Source: Litorimonas sp947503715 (GTDB lineage: Bacteria; Pseudomonadota; Alphaproteobacteria; Caulobacterales; Maricaulaceae). Taken from it: a stretch of 64,000 nucleotides of DNA. Position numbers and translations under genes: made by a program. Below the pieces are notes generated by a model, which worked only from the letters and a program-made list of their open reading frames with translations, had not been told where the DNA came from and ran no database searches. Location: positions 2,294,001 through 2,358,000 of the forward strand of contig NZ_CP189850.1 of NCBI RefSeq assembly GCF_050271975.1, written 5' to 3'. Shown piece after piece: positions 24,214 through 33,114 of this stretch (positions are counted from its first letter, which is position 1; each line of letters starts with the position of its first letter).

Positions 24214-25593
24214 TTAGCCTGCAAGACGCGCGGCCTCTTCCTTCCGGTAACTACCGAGTTCCTCAGAGATCAAAAACGCCAGCTCCAAAGCCTGGTTTGC
24301 GTTCAAACGCGGGTCGCAATGCGTGTGATAACGGGAGGACAGATCCTCTTCGCGCACGGCCATGGCCGAACCGCCCAGACATTCCGTCACGTTCTGTCCT
24401 GTCATCTCGAAATGTACGCCGCCTGGCCAGCAGTTTTCGCTATGGAGGACCTGCATAAATTGACGGACTTCAGTTAGGATGTAGTCAAACGGGCGTGTCT
24501 TGAACCCACTATCCGTTTTAATTGTGTTGCCATGCATCGGGTCGCAAGACCAGACGACGTGACGGCCCGCGGCTTTCACAGCCCGCGCGAGGCTCGGCAG
24601 GCCTTTCGCGACTTTGTCGTGGCCATAACGGGCAATCAAAGTCATACGACCTGGGATATTTTCGGGATTGAGAACATCGAGAAGTCGCAGGAGTTCATCC
24701 GATTCCAACCCTTCCCCGATCTTCATCGCAATCGGGTTTTCAATCCCGCGCATGAATTCGACATGAGCATGGTCCAGTTGACGCGTACGGTTCCCGATCC
24801 AAAGCATGTGCGCAGAGGTGTCATACCAACGGCCCGTCGTACTATCGATACGGGTCATGGCTTCCTCATAGCCCAGCAGCAAGCCTTCATGGGATGTATA
24901 ATAATCCGTCGCGGCCATTTGCGGCGTAGAGTCCGGAGTCACGCCACAGGCTTCCATGAAGTCCAGCGCGTCTTCGATTTTCTCGCAGAGTTCCTTATAT
25001 TTTTTCGTCTGCTCTGACCCGTCGACAAAGCCGAGTGTCCATTTATGGATATTACGAAGGTTGGCGTAACCGCCCGTTGAGAAAGCCCGCAGTAGGTTCA
25101 GCGTCGAGGCGGACTGTCCATAGGCTTTGAGCAACCGTTTCGGGTTCGGCGTCCGTGATTTTGGATCAAAGGCCATCGCGTTGATATTATCCCCGCGATA
25201 GGACGGGAGTGTCACACCGTCGCGAACTTCGACGGGCGAACTACGTGGTTTGCCAAATTGTCCGGCAATGCGACCCACTTTGACAACAGGCTGACCCGCG
25301 CCGTAGGTCAGCACGACAGCCATTTGCATCATAACGCGAAACATATCGCGTAAGTTATCAGGATGAAATTCCTTGAAGCTCTCAGCGCAGTCCCCGCCCT
25401 GCAGCAAAAAGGCTTTACCCATGGCCACATCACCGAGACGGTCACGCAGACGACGCGCTTCCCCCGCGAAAACGAGTGGCGGATAGCCCTTCAATGTTGT
25501 CTCGACTTCCGCAAGCTTATCCAGATCCGGATAATCTTCCGGAATATGTTTGGCAGGTAAGGCTCGCCAGCTGGAGGGGGTCCATTTTGTCAT
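24214..25593 (-). CDS. 3-deoxy-7-phosphoheptulonate (DAHP) synthase, class II
   Basis: First step of the shikimate pathway: condenses phosphoenolpyruvate with erythrose 4-phosphate. The 459-residue length and sequence are those of the plant-like class II enzymes: WRALPAKHIPEDYPD near the start, FLLQGGDCAESF with the metal-binding cysteine, RVGRIAGQFGKPRSSP-like KVGRIAGQFAKPR region, SCDPMHGNT and GGVHFEMTGQNVTEC near the C-terminus. It is transcribed alone, leftward, ending at the shared HU terminator. Confidence 0.95.
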   Translation of the reverse strand: MTKWTPSSWRALPAKHIPEDYPDLDKLAEVETTLKGYPPLVFAGEARRLRDRLGDVAMGKAFLLQGGDCAESFKEFHPDNLRDMFRVMMQMAVVLTYGAGQPVVKVGRIAGQFGKPRSSPVEVRDGVTLPSYRGDNINAMAFDPKSRTPNPKRLLKAYGQSASTLNLLRAFSTGGYANLRNIHKWTLGFVDGSEQTKKYKELCEKIEDALDFMEACGVTPDSTPQMAATDYYTSHEGLLLGYEEAMTRIDSTTGRWYDTSAHMLWIGNRTRQLDHAHVEFMRGIENPIAMKIGEGLESDELLRLLDVLNPENIPGRMTLIARYGHDKVAKGLPSLARAVKAAGRHVVWSCDPMHGNTIKTDSGFKTRPFDYILTEVRQFMQVLHSENCWPGGVHFEMTGQNVTECLGGSAMAVREEDLSSRYHTHCDPRLNANQALELAFLISEELGSYRKEEAARLAG

Positions 25594-25692
25594 GTCTTCA
25601 ATTCCTTCGCGCGAAAACGTTTCGCGACAGACCTTTATCTATAACGATATTGGCAAAAAATGCCTAGACTCCATGTCAGTCTAATCAAACCA

Positions 25693-27081
25693 CTAGGAGA
25701 CGACAGTCGTTTTGTTAATTTCACGGGGCTTCAGTGTGACAATCTCTTCTGAAATTGTTGGATGCACGGCACAGGTCGCGTCAAAATCGGCCTTTGTCAG
25801 GCCCGCCTTCACACAGATACCAAGAATTTGGATCAGCTCACCACTGTGATCGCCGACAAGGTGAACCCCAATAACGGTTTCCTCATCGCCCTTGGTGATC
25901 AATTTCATAAAGACGCCTTGCGGATCACCCGACAAGATATTCTTCATCGGACGAAATTTTGTCGAATAAACCGTGACAGCGTCGCCATGTTTCTTACGGG
26001 CTTGCGCTTCAGTCAAGCCAACAGTCCCGACCGGTGGTCGTGTGAAGACCGCACTCGCAATCTGCTCATGATCATAAGCGGTCGGATTGTCTTTATAACG
26101 TGTCTCGATGAAGGCCATACCTTCGCGAATGGCGACGGGCGTTAAGTTCATGCGGTTGGTCACATCGCCAACGGCATAGATGTTATCCGCTGTTGTCTTA
26201 GAAAATTTATCGACTTTGACAGCGCCGCCATCCTCAACTTCGACACCCGCATTTTCTAAGCCGAGACCGGAGGTGTGCGGCTTACGGCCCGTCGCCATAA
26301 AGACGAGGTCTGTGCCGATTTTGGAACCATCATCAAAGGTTACGATATATCCGCCCTGCGTTTCCTTGATCTCTGTCGGACTGATATTGAATTTTAGATC
26401 AATTCCGTTGTTTTCTTGGACAAGCGCGACCTTATCGCGAACTTCCGCATCAAAACCGTTCAGCAGGCGTCCCCCGCGATAGGCCTGCACGGTCTTCACG
26501 CCAAGGCCCGCATAAATGCCCGCAAATTCACAAGCAATATAACCGCCACCAATGATCAGAACACGTTCCGGCAATTTATCGAGCGTGAAGGAATCGTCAG
26601 AGACGATCGCATGTTCGATCCCCTTAATCTCGGGTGCCCAAGGCCGGCCACCAACAGCGATGAGAATTGTCTCTGCCGTAATCAGCTTTCCGCTTTTGGT
26701 TAGACGCACGGTGTGATTGTCGACAAATTCCGCGCGCTCACGGAACACCGTCGCGCCGTTCTTCTCAAGTATTGTTGAGTATATACCAGACAGGCGAGAA
26801 ACTTCTTTCTGAATGGCATCCCGTAGTGTTGGCCAATCGAAAGACGTCTCGCCGAAGCTCCAGCCATAGCCCTTCGCTTCCTCCAAACTCGCACCGTAAT
26901 CCGCACCATAGACAAGGAATTTTTTCGGAACACAGCCGCGAACAACGCAGGTTCCGCCAGGCAAGCTTTCCTCTGCCACGCCGACACGTTTACCAAGCTG
27001 CGCCGCCATGCGACCAGAGCGGACGCCACCGGAGCCCGCACCGATGACGAAAAGGTCAAAGTCATATTTTTGATCGGTCAT
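25693..27081 (-). CDS. gor: Glutathione-disulfide reductase
   Basis: NADPH-dependent flavoenzyme that regenerates glutathione. 462 residues with the FAD-binding GAGSGGVRSGR, the redox-active disulfide in GGTCVVRGCVPKK (residues about 42-54), the second nucleotide-binding motif LIIGGGYIACEFAGI, the FAD site YAVGDVTNR, and the C-terminal HPTISEE with the active-site histidine and glutamate. It starts a leftward run but with about 25 bases between it and the gene upstream, so cotranscription with the 27.1-29.6 kb genes is likely. Confidence 0.95.
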   Translation of the reverse strand: MTDQKYDFDLFVIGAGSGGVRSGRMAAQLGKRVGVAEESLPGGTCVVRGCVPKKFLVYGADYGASLEEAKGYGWSFGETSFDWPTLRDAIQKEVSRLSGIYSTILEKNGATVFRERAEFVDNHTVRLTKSGKLITAETILIAVGGRPWAPEIKGIEHAIVSDDSFTLDKLPERVLIIGGGYIACEFAGIYAGLGVKTVQAYRGGRLLNGFDAEVRDKVALVQENNGIDLKFNISPTEIKETQGGYIVTFDDGSKIGTDLVFMATGRKPHTSGLGLENAGVEVEDGGAVKVDKFSKTTADNIYAVGDVTNRMNLTPVAIREGMAFIETRYKDNPTAYDHEQIASAVFTRPPVGTVGLTEAQARKKHGDAVTVYSTKFRPMKNILSGDPQGVFMKLITKGDEETVIGVHLVGDHSGELIQILGICVKAGLTKADFDATCAVHPTISEEIVTLKPREINKTTVVS

Positions 27082-27107
27082 GAGGGCTTAATCCTGTTAT
27101 TTGTTTT

Positions 27108-27569
27108 CTACCGTCGACGACGCCGGCGTCTTTGTGAGCTGTTCGTTGAGGAGATAGGAACGCCTTCTCCATTTAACAATTCAAGAATGCGTGCTGTCCG
27201 CGCTTTTACGAACCGCATCGTGATATTATTCACGTTCATCATGTGAGATGAGGTTGGATTATTCAGACCTTGCCGAAAATCGTTAACGGTGCTTTCCAAC
27301 ATCCATTTTGGTAGCGCCTCTTGAAAATTATATGCGAGCCGTTTTTCGGCGCCCGCATCCAATGCCTGGCTAACGCGCTTATACGCGTCTTCTTCGGGCA
27401 TTTTATCCCCAAATGAAAAATGGCCATGATAGTCTTCATCAAAGAGAGTTGAGAGATCAAAGCTCTCCGCGATTTCACGTGCATATTTAAGGCGCTTATC
27501 ATGATCGCGATCTTGAACAAATCTCACGATTGCGACGATGATGATGCCTATGAATATCCAGACTAACAT
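27108..27569 (-). CDS. Membrane-anchored protein of unknown function with poly-arginine tail
   Basis: A 153-residue protein with one N-terminal membrane helix (LVWIFIGIIIVAIVRFV) and a soluble helical domain facing the cytoplasm or periplasm. It ends in a run of seven arginines after SSTNSSQ. I do not recognise the family. It sits between rpiA (8 bases upstream) and gor, in what looks like one leftward operon glmU-rpiA-this gene-gor. The tail could bind nucleic acid or membrane phosphates; this is a guess. Confidence 0.65.
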   Translation of the reverse strand: MLVWIFIGIIIVAIVRFVQDRDHDKRLKYAREIAESFDLSTLFDEDYHGHFSFGDKMPEEDAYKRVSQALDAGAEKRLAYNFQEALPKWMLESTVNDFRQGLNNPTSSHMMNVNNITMRFVKARTARILELLNGEGVPISSTNSSQRRRRRRR

Positions 27570-27577
27570 CTGAACGC

Positions 27578-28282
27578 TTAATCCCGAGCAAGCTCAATGA
27601 CGCGAGCATGATCGGCTTCGCCAACGACGATAACATCCGCGAGGTCAATAAATAGGCCATGTTCCATCACCCCCGGAATTTGACTGAGCGCTAAAGCTGT
27701 ATCCGCCGGATTTGGAATTTTACGACACTTGCTGTCTAGGATGTAGTTCCCACCATCTGTAATAAGTGGGCCTGAGCCGTCTTTCATTTGACGCAGGACA
27801 GTCTGCGCTTCCTCACACCCCGTCGTCTTCAAAGCATCGAAGACCTGTTCCGCCGTCAAGGCCATACCAAAGGGGTCAACTTCGATAGGCAATGGGAATG
27901 CGCCCAGCATCTCTACCATTTTTGTGCCGTCGACGATAACGATCATACGGTCAGACGCGTGGGCGATAATCTTCTCCCGCAGGAGACAGGCGCCTCCTCC
28001 TTTAATAAGATTAAAGGCCGGATCGACTTCATCCGCGCCATCAATTGTCAGGTTAATCCGGTCAACCTTATCCGGTTCCGCTAAAGGAACGCCTGCCTCT
28101 ATCGCACATTCAGCGGTCCGTTTGGATGTTGGAACACCCACAATTTTCATGCCACCCGCAACGCGGTCACCCAAGGCTTCGATAAAAATTTCAGCTGTTG
28201 AACCGGAGCCCAGTCCCAAAGTCATGCCGGATTCGACGAACTCCAAAGCAGCCATGGCTGCATTTTCTTTAACGACACTCAT
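27578..28282 (-). CDS. rpiA: Ribose-5-phosphate isomerase A
   Basis: Interconverts ribose 5-phosphate and ribulose 5-phosphate in the pentose phosphate pathway. 234 residues with all family blocks: GLGSGSTAEIF (phosphate binding), VPTSKRT, TIDGADEVD with the catalytic aspartates, and KGGGACLLREKI with the active-site lysine and glutamate. The start overlaps the glmU stop by 4 bases, so it is translated in step with glmU. Confidence 0.96.
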   Translation of the reverse strand: MSVVKENAAMAALEFVESGMTLGLGSGSTAEIFIEALGDRVAGGMKIVGVPTSKRTAECAIEAGVPLAEPDKVDRINLTIDGADEVDPAFNLIKGGGACLLREKIIAHASDRMIVIVDGTKMVEMLGAFPLPIEVDPFGMALTAEQVFDALKTTGCEEAQTVLRQMKDGSGPLITDGGNYILDSKCRKIPNPADTALALSQIPGVMEHGLFIDLADVIVVGEADHARVIELARD

Positions 28283-29640
28283 GACTTTTTCTTCTGTTTT
28301 AGCTTTTCTTGAACAGCGCGGAAACGTGCGCCCCAGCCATCCTTATTAACTTGTTTCGACCGCGCGAGCGCAAGCGCATCATCAGGTACATTCTCGGTCA
28401 CGACTCCGCCGGAGCCGAGAAATGCGCCAGCACCGATTGTAACGGGCGCGACAAGCGAACTGTTCGAACCGACAAAGGCCCCGTCTCCAATGATGGTCTT
28501 ATGCTTGTTATATCCATCATAATTGCAAGTAATCGTGCCTGCGCCGACATTGACACCCTCGCCCAATTCCGCATCACCAACATAGGAAAGGTGATTGATT
28601 TTACTGCCTTTTCCGACAATAGCTTTCTTCGTTTCCACGAAGTTTCCAACTTTCGTATTTTCCGCCAAATGCGTTCCGGGACGGAGGCGGGCAAATGGTC
28701 CGATCTGCGCATTCTCTCCAATGTCTGTACCTTCAATATGGCAGAAACTATGGATTGTCGCGCCCGAATGGACGGTAACACCCGGACCAAAGACGACATT
28801 CGCATCAATGCTGACATCCGGTTCAATCATTGTATCATAGGCGAAGAAGACGGTCTCAGGATGTTTCAAACTCACACCACTACGCATAGCGTTCTCGCGC
28901 ATAACGGTTTGAAATGCTGCCTCTGCACGCGCGAGATCAGTCCGGTCATTGACACCGAGCACTTCGGTTTCCGGCGCATGAACGACTGTGGCGGCTTTTT
29001 TTTCTCCGCGCAGAATTTCTACGATATCTGTGAGATAATATTCGCCCTTGGCATTGTCATTTGTGACACGGTCACAAGCCCCAAAAAGATCAGCGGCAGA
29101 CGCCGCCAAAACGCCCGAATTACAAATCCCTATCTTTAATTGCTCAGGTGAAGCCTCTTTCGCCTCAACGATGGCGTGGAGGTCATTTCCGTCCACGACC
29201 AAACGGCCATAGGCGGCAGGATCTTCCGGTTCAAACCCAAGGACGGCGAGAGAATGAGTCTCAAACGCTTTGAACACGCCCTCTAGGGTCGGAACAGAAA
29301 TTAACGGCGTATCCGCATAGAGCACGACAACATGACCGTCGAAATCCCGCAGGGCCTCCTTCGCACATTGCACGGCGTGGCCCGTCCCCATCTGCGGTTC
29401 CTGAATAGCAATATCGAGACCGAGGTCGCGTGCGGCAGCTTGGACATCCACATTGCCCTCCCCGACAACACAGACAATCCGTTCAATCCCCGCATCACGG
29501 GCCAGCGATGTCACCCAGTTCAACATGGGGCGCCCGCCCACAGGATGTAGGACTTTCGAGCGAGCGGATTTCATCCGCGTGCTTTTCCCAGCGGCAAGAA
29601 TGATGGCGGCGCGTTTAGTTGCAGTGTTCATAGGACTCAT
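28279..29640 (-). CDS. glmU: Bifunctional N-acetylglucosamine-1-phosphate uridylyltransferase / glucosamine-1-phosphate acetyltransferase
   Basis: Makes UDP-GlcNAc for peptidoglycan and lipopolysaccharide in two steps. 453 residues. The N-terminal pyrophosphorylase domain has ILAAGKSTRMKS and the 'QMGTGHAVQCA' and 'YADTPLI' motifs; the C-terminal left-handed beta-helix acetyltransferase begins around residue 250 (EPDVSIDANVVFGPGV) and includes GAGTITCNYDG. The start may be the ATG at 29640 or, three codons in, 29631. First gene of the glmU-rpiA group, divergent from gph. Confidence 0.96.
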   Translation of the reverse strand: MSPMNTATKRAAIILAAGKSTRMKSARSKVLHPVGGRPMLNWVTSLARDAGIERIVCVVGEGNVDVQAAARDLGLDIAIQEPQMGTGHAVQCAKEALRDFDGHVVVLYADTPLISVPTLEGVFKAFETHSLAVLGFEPEDPAAYGRLVVDGNDLHAIVEAKEASPEQLKIGICNSGVLAASAADLFGACDRVTNDNAKGEYYLTDIVEILRGEKKAATVVHAPETEVLGVNDRTDLARAEAAFQTVMRENAMRSGVSLKHPETVFFAYDTMIEPDVSIDANVVFGPGVTVHSGATIHSFCHIEGTDIGENAQIGPFARLRPGTHLAENTKVGNFVETKKAIVGKGSKINHLSYVGDAELGEGVNVGAGTITCNYDGYNKHKTIIGDGAFVGSNSSLVAPVTIGAGAFLGSGGVVTENVPDDALALARSKQVNKDGWGARFRAVQEKLKQKKKS

Positions 29641-29708
29641 CTAATCGGAATTTCTTAGTGGAGCTAGCGTATCGCGCGACAGACCGCACGGATTTTCGAA
29701 AGCTAAAT

Positions 29709-30407
29709 ATGCAAAAACTGCCTGCGCCCCTTTTATCAGGTCTCAGCATCGCTTTTGATCTCGACGGGACTCTTGTCGAAACAGCGCCAGACCTCGTTCG
29801 GGTGACGAGTGAAGTCATTGCGACACGTGGACACGGACCTGTTAACTACAAACTCGCCCGGGCAGAAGTCGGATATGGTTCACGTAAAATGCTGCGCACG
29901 GCTTTGAACGCCGTTGGCGATCAGGTGAACGAAGCCGATATGGATGATTTGCAAGCGCTGTTCCTAAAACTCTACGCCGACAGCCTCGACCACCTCTCGC
30001 ATCCTTTTCCCGGCGTTGAAGAGACGCTCATCACATTAAATGCGCTGGGCGCAGAACTCTCAGTCTGTACAAACAAACCCGGCTGGCTCGCCCGACCCTT
30101 AATGGAAAAGCTCAACCTAAGTCGTCACTTCGTAAGAATTATTGGGGGAGATGATGTCCCACGCAAGAAACCGGATGCGGATCATATTTTCGCGGCCGTG
30201 GGGCACCGCAACAGTTGTCGCATCATCATGGTCGGGGATAGTTGGCCGGATATGCGGTCCGCGCAAAATGCTAAGGCTTTTCCGATCCTTATGACCTATG
30301 GCTATACGCCCTTACCCCAAATACGATTAAGGGCCGGATCACGATTATCGCGGTTTCGCGATATCGTGCCGACCCTTCAAGCCCGCATATCTGCAGGCCG
30401 AATTTAG
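29709..30407 (+). CDS. gph: HAD-family phosphoglycolate phosphatase-like hydrolase
   Basis: A 232-residue HAD superfamily phosphatase. Motif I is AFDLDGTLVETAPDLV at the N-terminus (nucleophile first Asp), motif II VCTNKP, the lysine is in PRKKPD, and motif III is MVGDSWPDM, with a cap domain between. This matches phosphoglycolate phosphatases, which salvage 2-phosphoglycolate, but other phosphates are possible. I chose the ATG at 29709; a GTG at 29658 would add 17 residues without homology. It diverges from glmU and converges on a small conserved gene. Confidence 0.83.
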   Translation: MQKLPAPLLSGLSIAFDLDGTLVETAPDLVRVTSEVIATRGHGPVNYKLARAEVGYGSRKMLRTALNAVGDQVNEADMDDLQALFLKLYADSLDHLSHPFPGVEETLITLNALGAELSVCTNKPGWLARPLMEKLNLSRHFVRIIGGDDVPRKKPDADHIFAAVGHRNSCRIIMVGDSWPDMRSAQNAKAFPILMTYGYTPLPQIRLRAGSRLSRFRDIVPTLQARISAGRI

Positions 30408-30413
30408 TTCGAT

Positions 30414-30614
30414 TTAACCGAAATTTTCAGTCGAATTCGTTGGAACGCCGTTCACGAGGTTAGAGCGGACATCTGTCCGCGCGGAGCGCATGGAGGCTAA
30501 AAATCCACCTTGTATCAGGTTCACACGGACATCATGTCCACGTTCCGCCCAATAGGCTTCGATTTGCTCTTTCAAGCGTTCTGCGCCTTCGCGCGTGCAA
30601 TAATCACCTTTCAT
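30414..30614 (-). CDS. Small conserved alphaproteobacterial protein
   Basis: A 66-residue protein (KGDYCTREGAERLKEQIEAYW then a C-terminal MRSARTDVRSNLVNG block). The pattern of a charged helix followed by 'ARxDVRS-LVNG-P' recalls a small uncharacterised protein common in Caulobacterales and relatives, so it is probably a real gene despite its size. It ends 6 bases from the end of gph. No function is known to me. Confidence 0.6.
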   Translation of the reverse strand: MKGDYCTREGAERLKEQIEAYWAERGHDVRVNLIQGGFLASMRSARTDVRSNLVNGVPTNSTENFG

Positions 30615-31030
30615 AACAAGGCCCTTTTTTATGTTAGCAGCGGGTCAATCTGACCGCGCCCGCGTTTGTTACTTCCCTTACCAATAAAGTAAGAAGCCTC
30701 AGTTCGTATTCAATCCGAATTATAGGGTTTTCTTATAAAAATTGGTAATCTTCGCGGAAACTGCGTTTAACATGCAAGTCCGCATTGACTTGCGGGGCTA
30801 TAACTCTGGCGGGCTTTTTTGCAAGTGAATAACAGTGAATATTATCATTCAAACCTAAATAAATTTGAATATTAATAAATAACTTCTTCTGAATTCTAGC
30901 CCGAGATTACCGAGATAAAAGCGCAAGAATTTAACGGGCGATCATATCTTTATCGAACGGATTATCGAAAAGACGCAATCCAAATTTTCGAAAAATCGAT
31001 TGGCCACATTACTGCCCTTATTGACCCGCC
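30615..31030. other. AT-rich intergenic region with a hairpin
   Basis: About 415 bases with no convincing gene. It is AT-rich and contains a 7-bp hairpin GCAAGTC/GACTTGC (30774-30793) followed 25 bases later by a T6 run near 30817-30822, possibly the remnant or end of a small RNA. Promoter signals for the 30414 gene may lie here. Otherwise I see nothing. Confidence 0.35.
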
Positions 31031-31840
31031 TTAACCCGCTGGGTCGCTCATCGCTTCCATATTGGCATCGGCTTGTTTGATTGCCGCTTCCAGGCGTTCT
31101 TCAGCCGTTTGTAGGTTCTTCTTCGGATCCTGATAAAAGGCCGTGAGCTTCATAATGTTGAGAAACGTCTTGTTCAGCACGCGACCGCCTAGCTTCATTG
31201 GACGGTCGAAATCGAATAAGAGAATGACGCGCTCTTCGTCGGTGTCGTTCCAGACCTCGTGCTCATAGGTGTCGTCAAACACAAAAATCTCCCCCTCTTT
31301 CCACGGCGTGATCGTATCATCGACGCGAATGCGACACTGCTCACGATCCTTTGGGATGATGAGCCCGAGATGGGAGCGCAGAATACCCTTGGTCACACCT
31401 TTATGGGCGGGAATATGATATCCGGGCGCGAGGATAGAGAACATGGCCGTCTGAAGATTCGGCACTTTTTCGAGAATATCAGAGGTTTTCGGCGCTAGTG
31501 CCGCATTTTTCTCCAACCGTTGACCAAATCCGAACAGCACGAATGTTTTCCAGTTATTCTCTGTTGAGAGACGGTACTGGTCCGGCGAGACTTCGTGAAA
31601 TGTCGGAATGGCATCGCGGAATTTCAGGACCTCACGCGCTTCCACCTGAATGGTTTCCCAATTCTCAGTGAAATCCTTCAGGAATGGGAAGTGATCATTC
31701 GCGATCTTGGGCGTGTCGGGCACTTTAGATTGTCCACTTTGAAACTTCGCAATTTTGCGCACGAGTTTCTTGCCATTCCGTTTGACGAAAGCCCGGCGTG
31801 GGTTGGTCAGATGTTTGGGTTTCTCAACAGGTGTAGCCAT
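31031..31840 (-). CDS. Aspartyl/asparaginyl beta-hydroxylase (AspH/LpxO-like) family protein
   Basis: A 269-residue Fe(II)/2-oxoglutarate oxygenase. The family core is visible: 'PGYHIPAHKGVTKGILRSHLGL' with an iron histidine, and 'EGEIFVFDDTYEHEVWN' with the second histidine and the cosubstrate site, then 'RVILLFDFDRP'. Relatives of this type include LpxO, which 2-hydroxylates the acyl chain of lipid A. The start was set at ATG 31840; the frame runs to 31993 but inside cfa. It is the last gene of the ceramide-synthase operon, 11 bases after cfa, so a lipid acyl chain is a likely substrate (inference). Confidence 0.78.
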   Translation of the reverse strand: MATPVEKPKHLTNPRRAFVKRNGKKLVRKIAKFQSGQSKVPDTPKIANDHFPFLKDFTENWETIQVEAREVLKFRDAIPTFHEVSPDQYRLSTENNWKTFVLFGFGQRLEKNAALAPKTSDILEKVPNLQTAMFSILAPGYHIPAHKGVTKGILRSHLGLIIPKDREQCRIRVDDTITPWKEGEIFVFDDTYEHEVWNDTDEERVILLFDFDRPMKLGGRVLNKTFLNIMKLTAFYQDPKKNLQTAEERLEAAIKQADANMEAMSDPAG

Positions 31841-31851
31841 AATTTGGCGCT

Positions 31852-33072
31852 TTACCCCTGCGCGCGTTCTTCGTCCACCATGTAATCCCGCGTGACGGGC
31901 AGCGCATGCACATCCTTTGTCAGCTGGATTTGGAAATTCATATGTTTGCCGAGTTGGAATGAGAGCTCCGAGATGGAGAGGTAAAATTCCCACATGCGGA
32001 AGAATTCTTCCCCCATCATCTCAACGATTTCGGCCTTTTGCGCCTGACAGCGCTTATTCCACTCAGCCAGCGTGTAGGCGTAATGAAGGCGCAGGATTTC
32101 ACAATCCGAGACCCAGAGTCCCGCCTTCTCAATTTCAGCAAATGTTTCGGATAAGGCAGGAGAATATCCACCCGGGAAAATATATTTTCGGATCCACGCA
32201 CCGGTCGTGCCGGGACCACCCTTCCGGCCAATCGAATGCACAAGAGCGACGCCCTCATCCGTTAGCAATTCACGTATCGTCTCAAAATATTCGGCAAAAT
32301 GCCCGATCCCAACATGTTCGAACATTCCGACAGACACGATGCGGTCAAAAGGGCCTTCAACATCGCGGTAATCCTGCAATCGGATATCGACGAGATCTTC
32401 GAGGCCAGCGTCTTTCACCCGCTCTATTGCGAGGCTGTGCTGTTGAGTCGACAGTGTAACGCCCACGACTTTGACGCCGTGTTCTTTCGCAAGATGCATT
32501 GCCATGCCGCCCCAGCCACACCCGATATCCAATACGCGCTGCCCGGCTTTCAGGTCCAATTTCGCCGCGATATGGCGCTTCTTGGCGAGTTGCGCCTCTT
32601 CCAGTGTCATGTCTGGGTCAGAGAAATAGGCGCAGCTATATTGCATGTCCTCGTCGAGGAACATTTTATACAGCTCGTTCGAAATATCGTAATGCGCCTT
32701 GACATTGGCCGAGCTGGCCGCGCGCGGATTGCGTTGATGCCAGCGTTTGATTTTCTTATTCCACGCTTTGACTTTCGACCGAATAGGCCCTTTGCGGAGG
32801 CCGTCACGATTATTTGCGAAGACAGTCAGGAAATCATGGATCGTACAGTCGACCATTTCCAAACGGCCATCCATATAGGCTTCGCCCGCCACAAGTTCTG
32901 GGTTCTTCACTAACGCCATTGGAAGCGCAGTATCATTGATTTTGATTGTGGCCGATGGCTCTCCGCCTGACCCATAGGTGGTGGACGTGCCGTCAGGCAA
33001 TATAACGGTCAATGCACCCTTCGATACGAAGCGCTGCATGACTTTATCTAATAGAGTAGTACCGAGTCCCAT
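31852..33072 (-). CDS. cfa: Cyclopropane-fatty-acyl-phospholipid synthase family methyltransferase
   Basis: Transfers a methylene group from S-adenosylmethionine to unsaturated acyl chains in membrane lipids. 406 residues. The SAM-binding site is VLDIGCGWGGMAMHLA near residue 185; YSCAYF precedes it, and GMFEHVG and a C-terminal 'LHYAYTLAEWNKR' are conserved in CFA synthases. The N-terminal domain (about 1-120) is the lipid-binding part. It stands in a tight leftward operon between a nucleotidyltransferase and the AspH-like hydroxylase, so it may modify the lipid made by this cluster. It is possible that the cell has another cfa for bulk phospholipids. Confidence 0.88.
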   Translation of the reverse strand: MGLGTTLLDKVMQRFVSKGALTVILPDGTSTTYGSGGEPSATIKINDTALPMALVKNPELVAGEAYMDGRLEMVDCTIHDFLTVFANNRDGLRKGPIRSKVKAWNKKIKRWHQRNPRAASSANVKAHYDISNELYKMFLDEDMQYSCAYFSDPDMTLEEAQLAKKRHIAAKLDLKAGQRVLDIGCGWGGMAMHLAKEHGVKVVGVTLSTQQHSLAIERVKDAGLEDLVDIRLQDYRDVEGPFDRIVSVGMFEHVGIGHFAEYFETIRELLTDEGVALVHSIGRKGGPGTTGAWIRKYIFPGGYSPALSETFAEIEKAGLWVSDCEILRLHYAYTLAEWNKRCQAQKAEIVEMMGEEFFRMWEFYLSISELSFQLGKHMNFQIQLTKDVHALPVTRDYMVDEERAQG

Positions 33073-33114
33073 CTAAACGTTTTAGCCGAGTCTAGAGCTG
33101 ACTCCAATCACGTT

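Noticed and set aside
30414..31030. Known small RNA (such as 6S) in the AT-rich gap
   Set aside because: Only one short hairpin and a distant T-run are visible; no family structure could be matched by eye.
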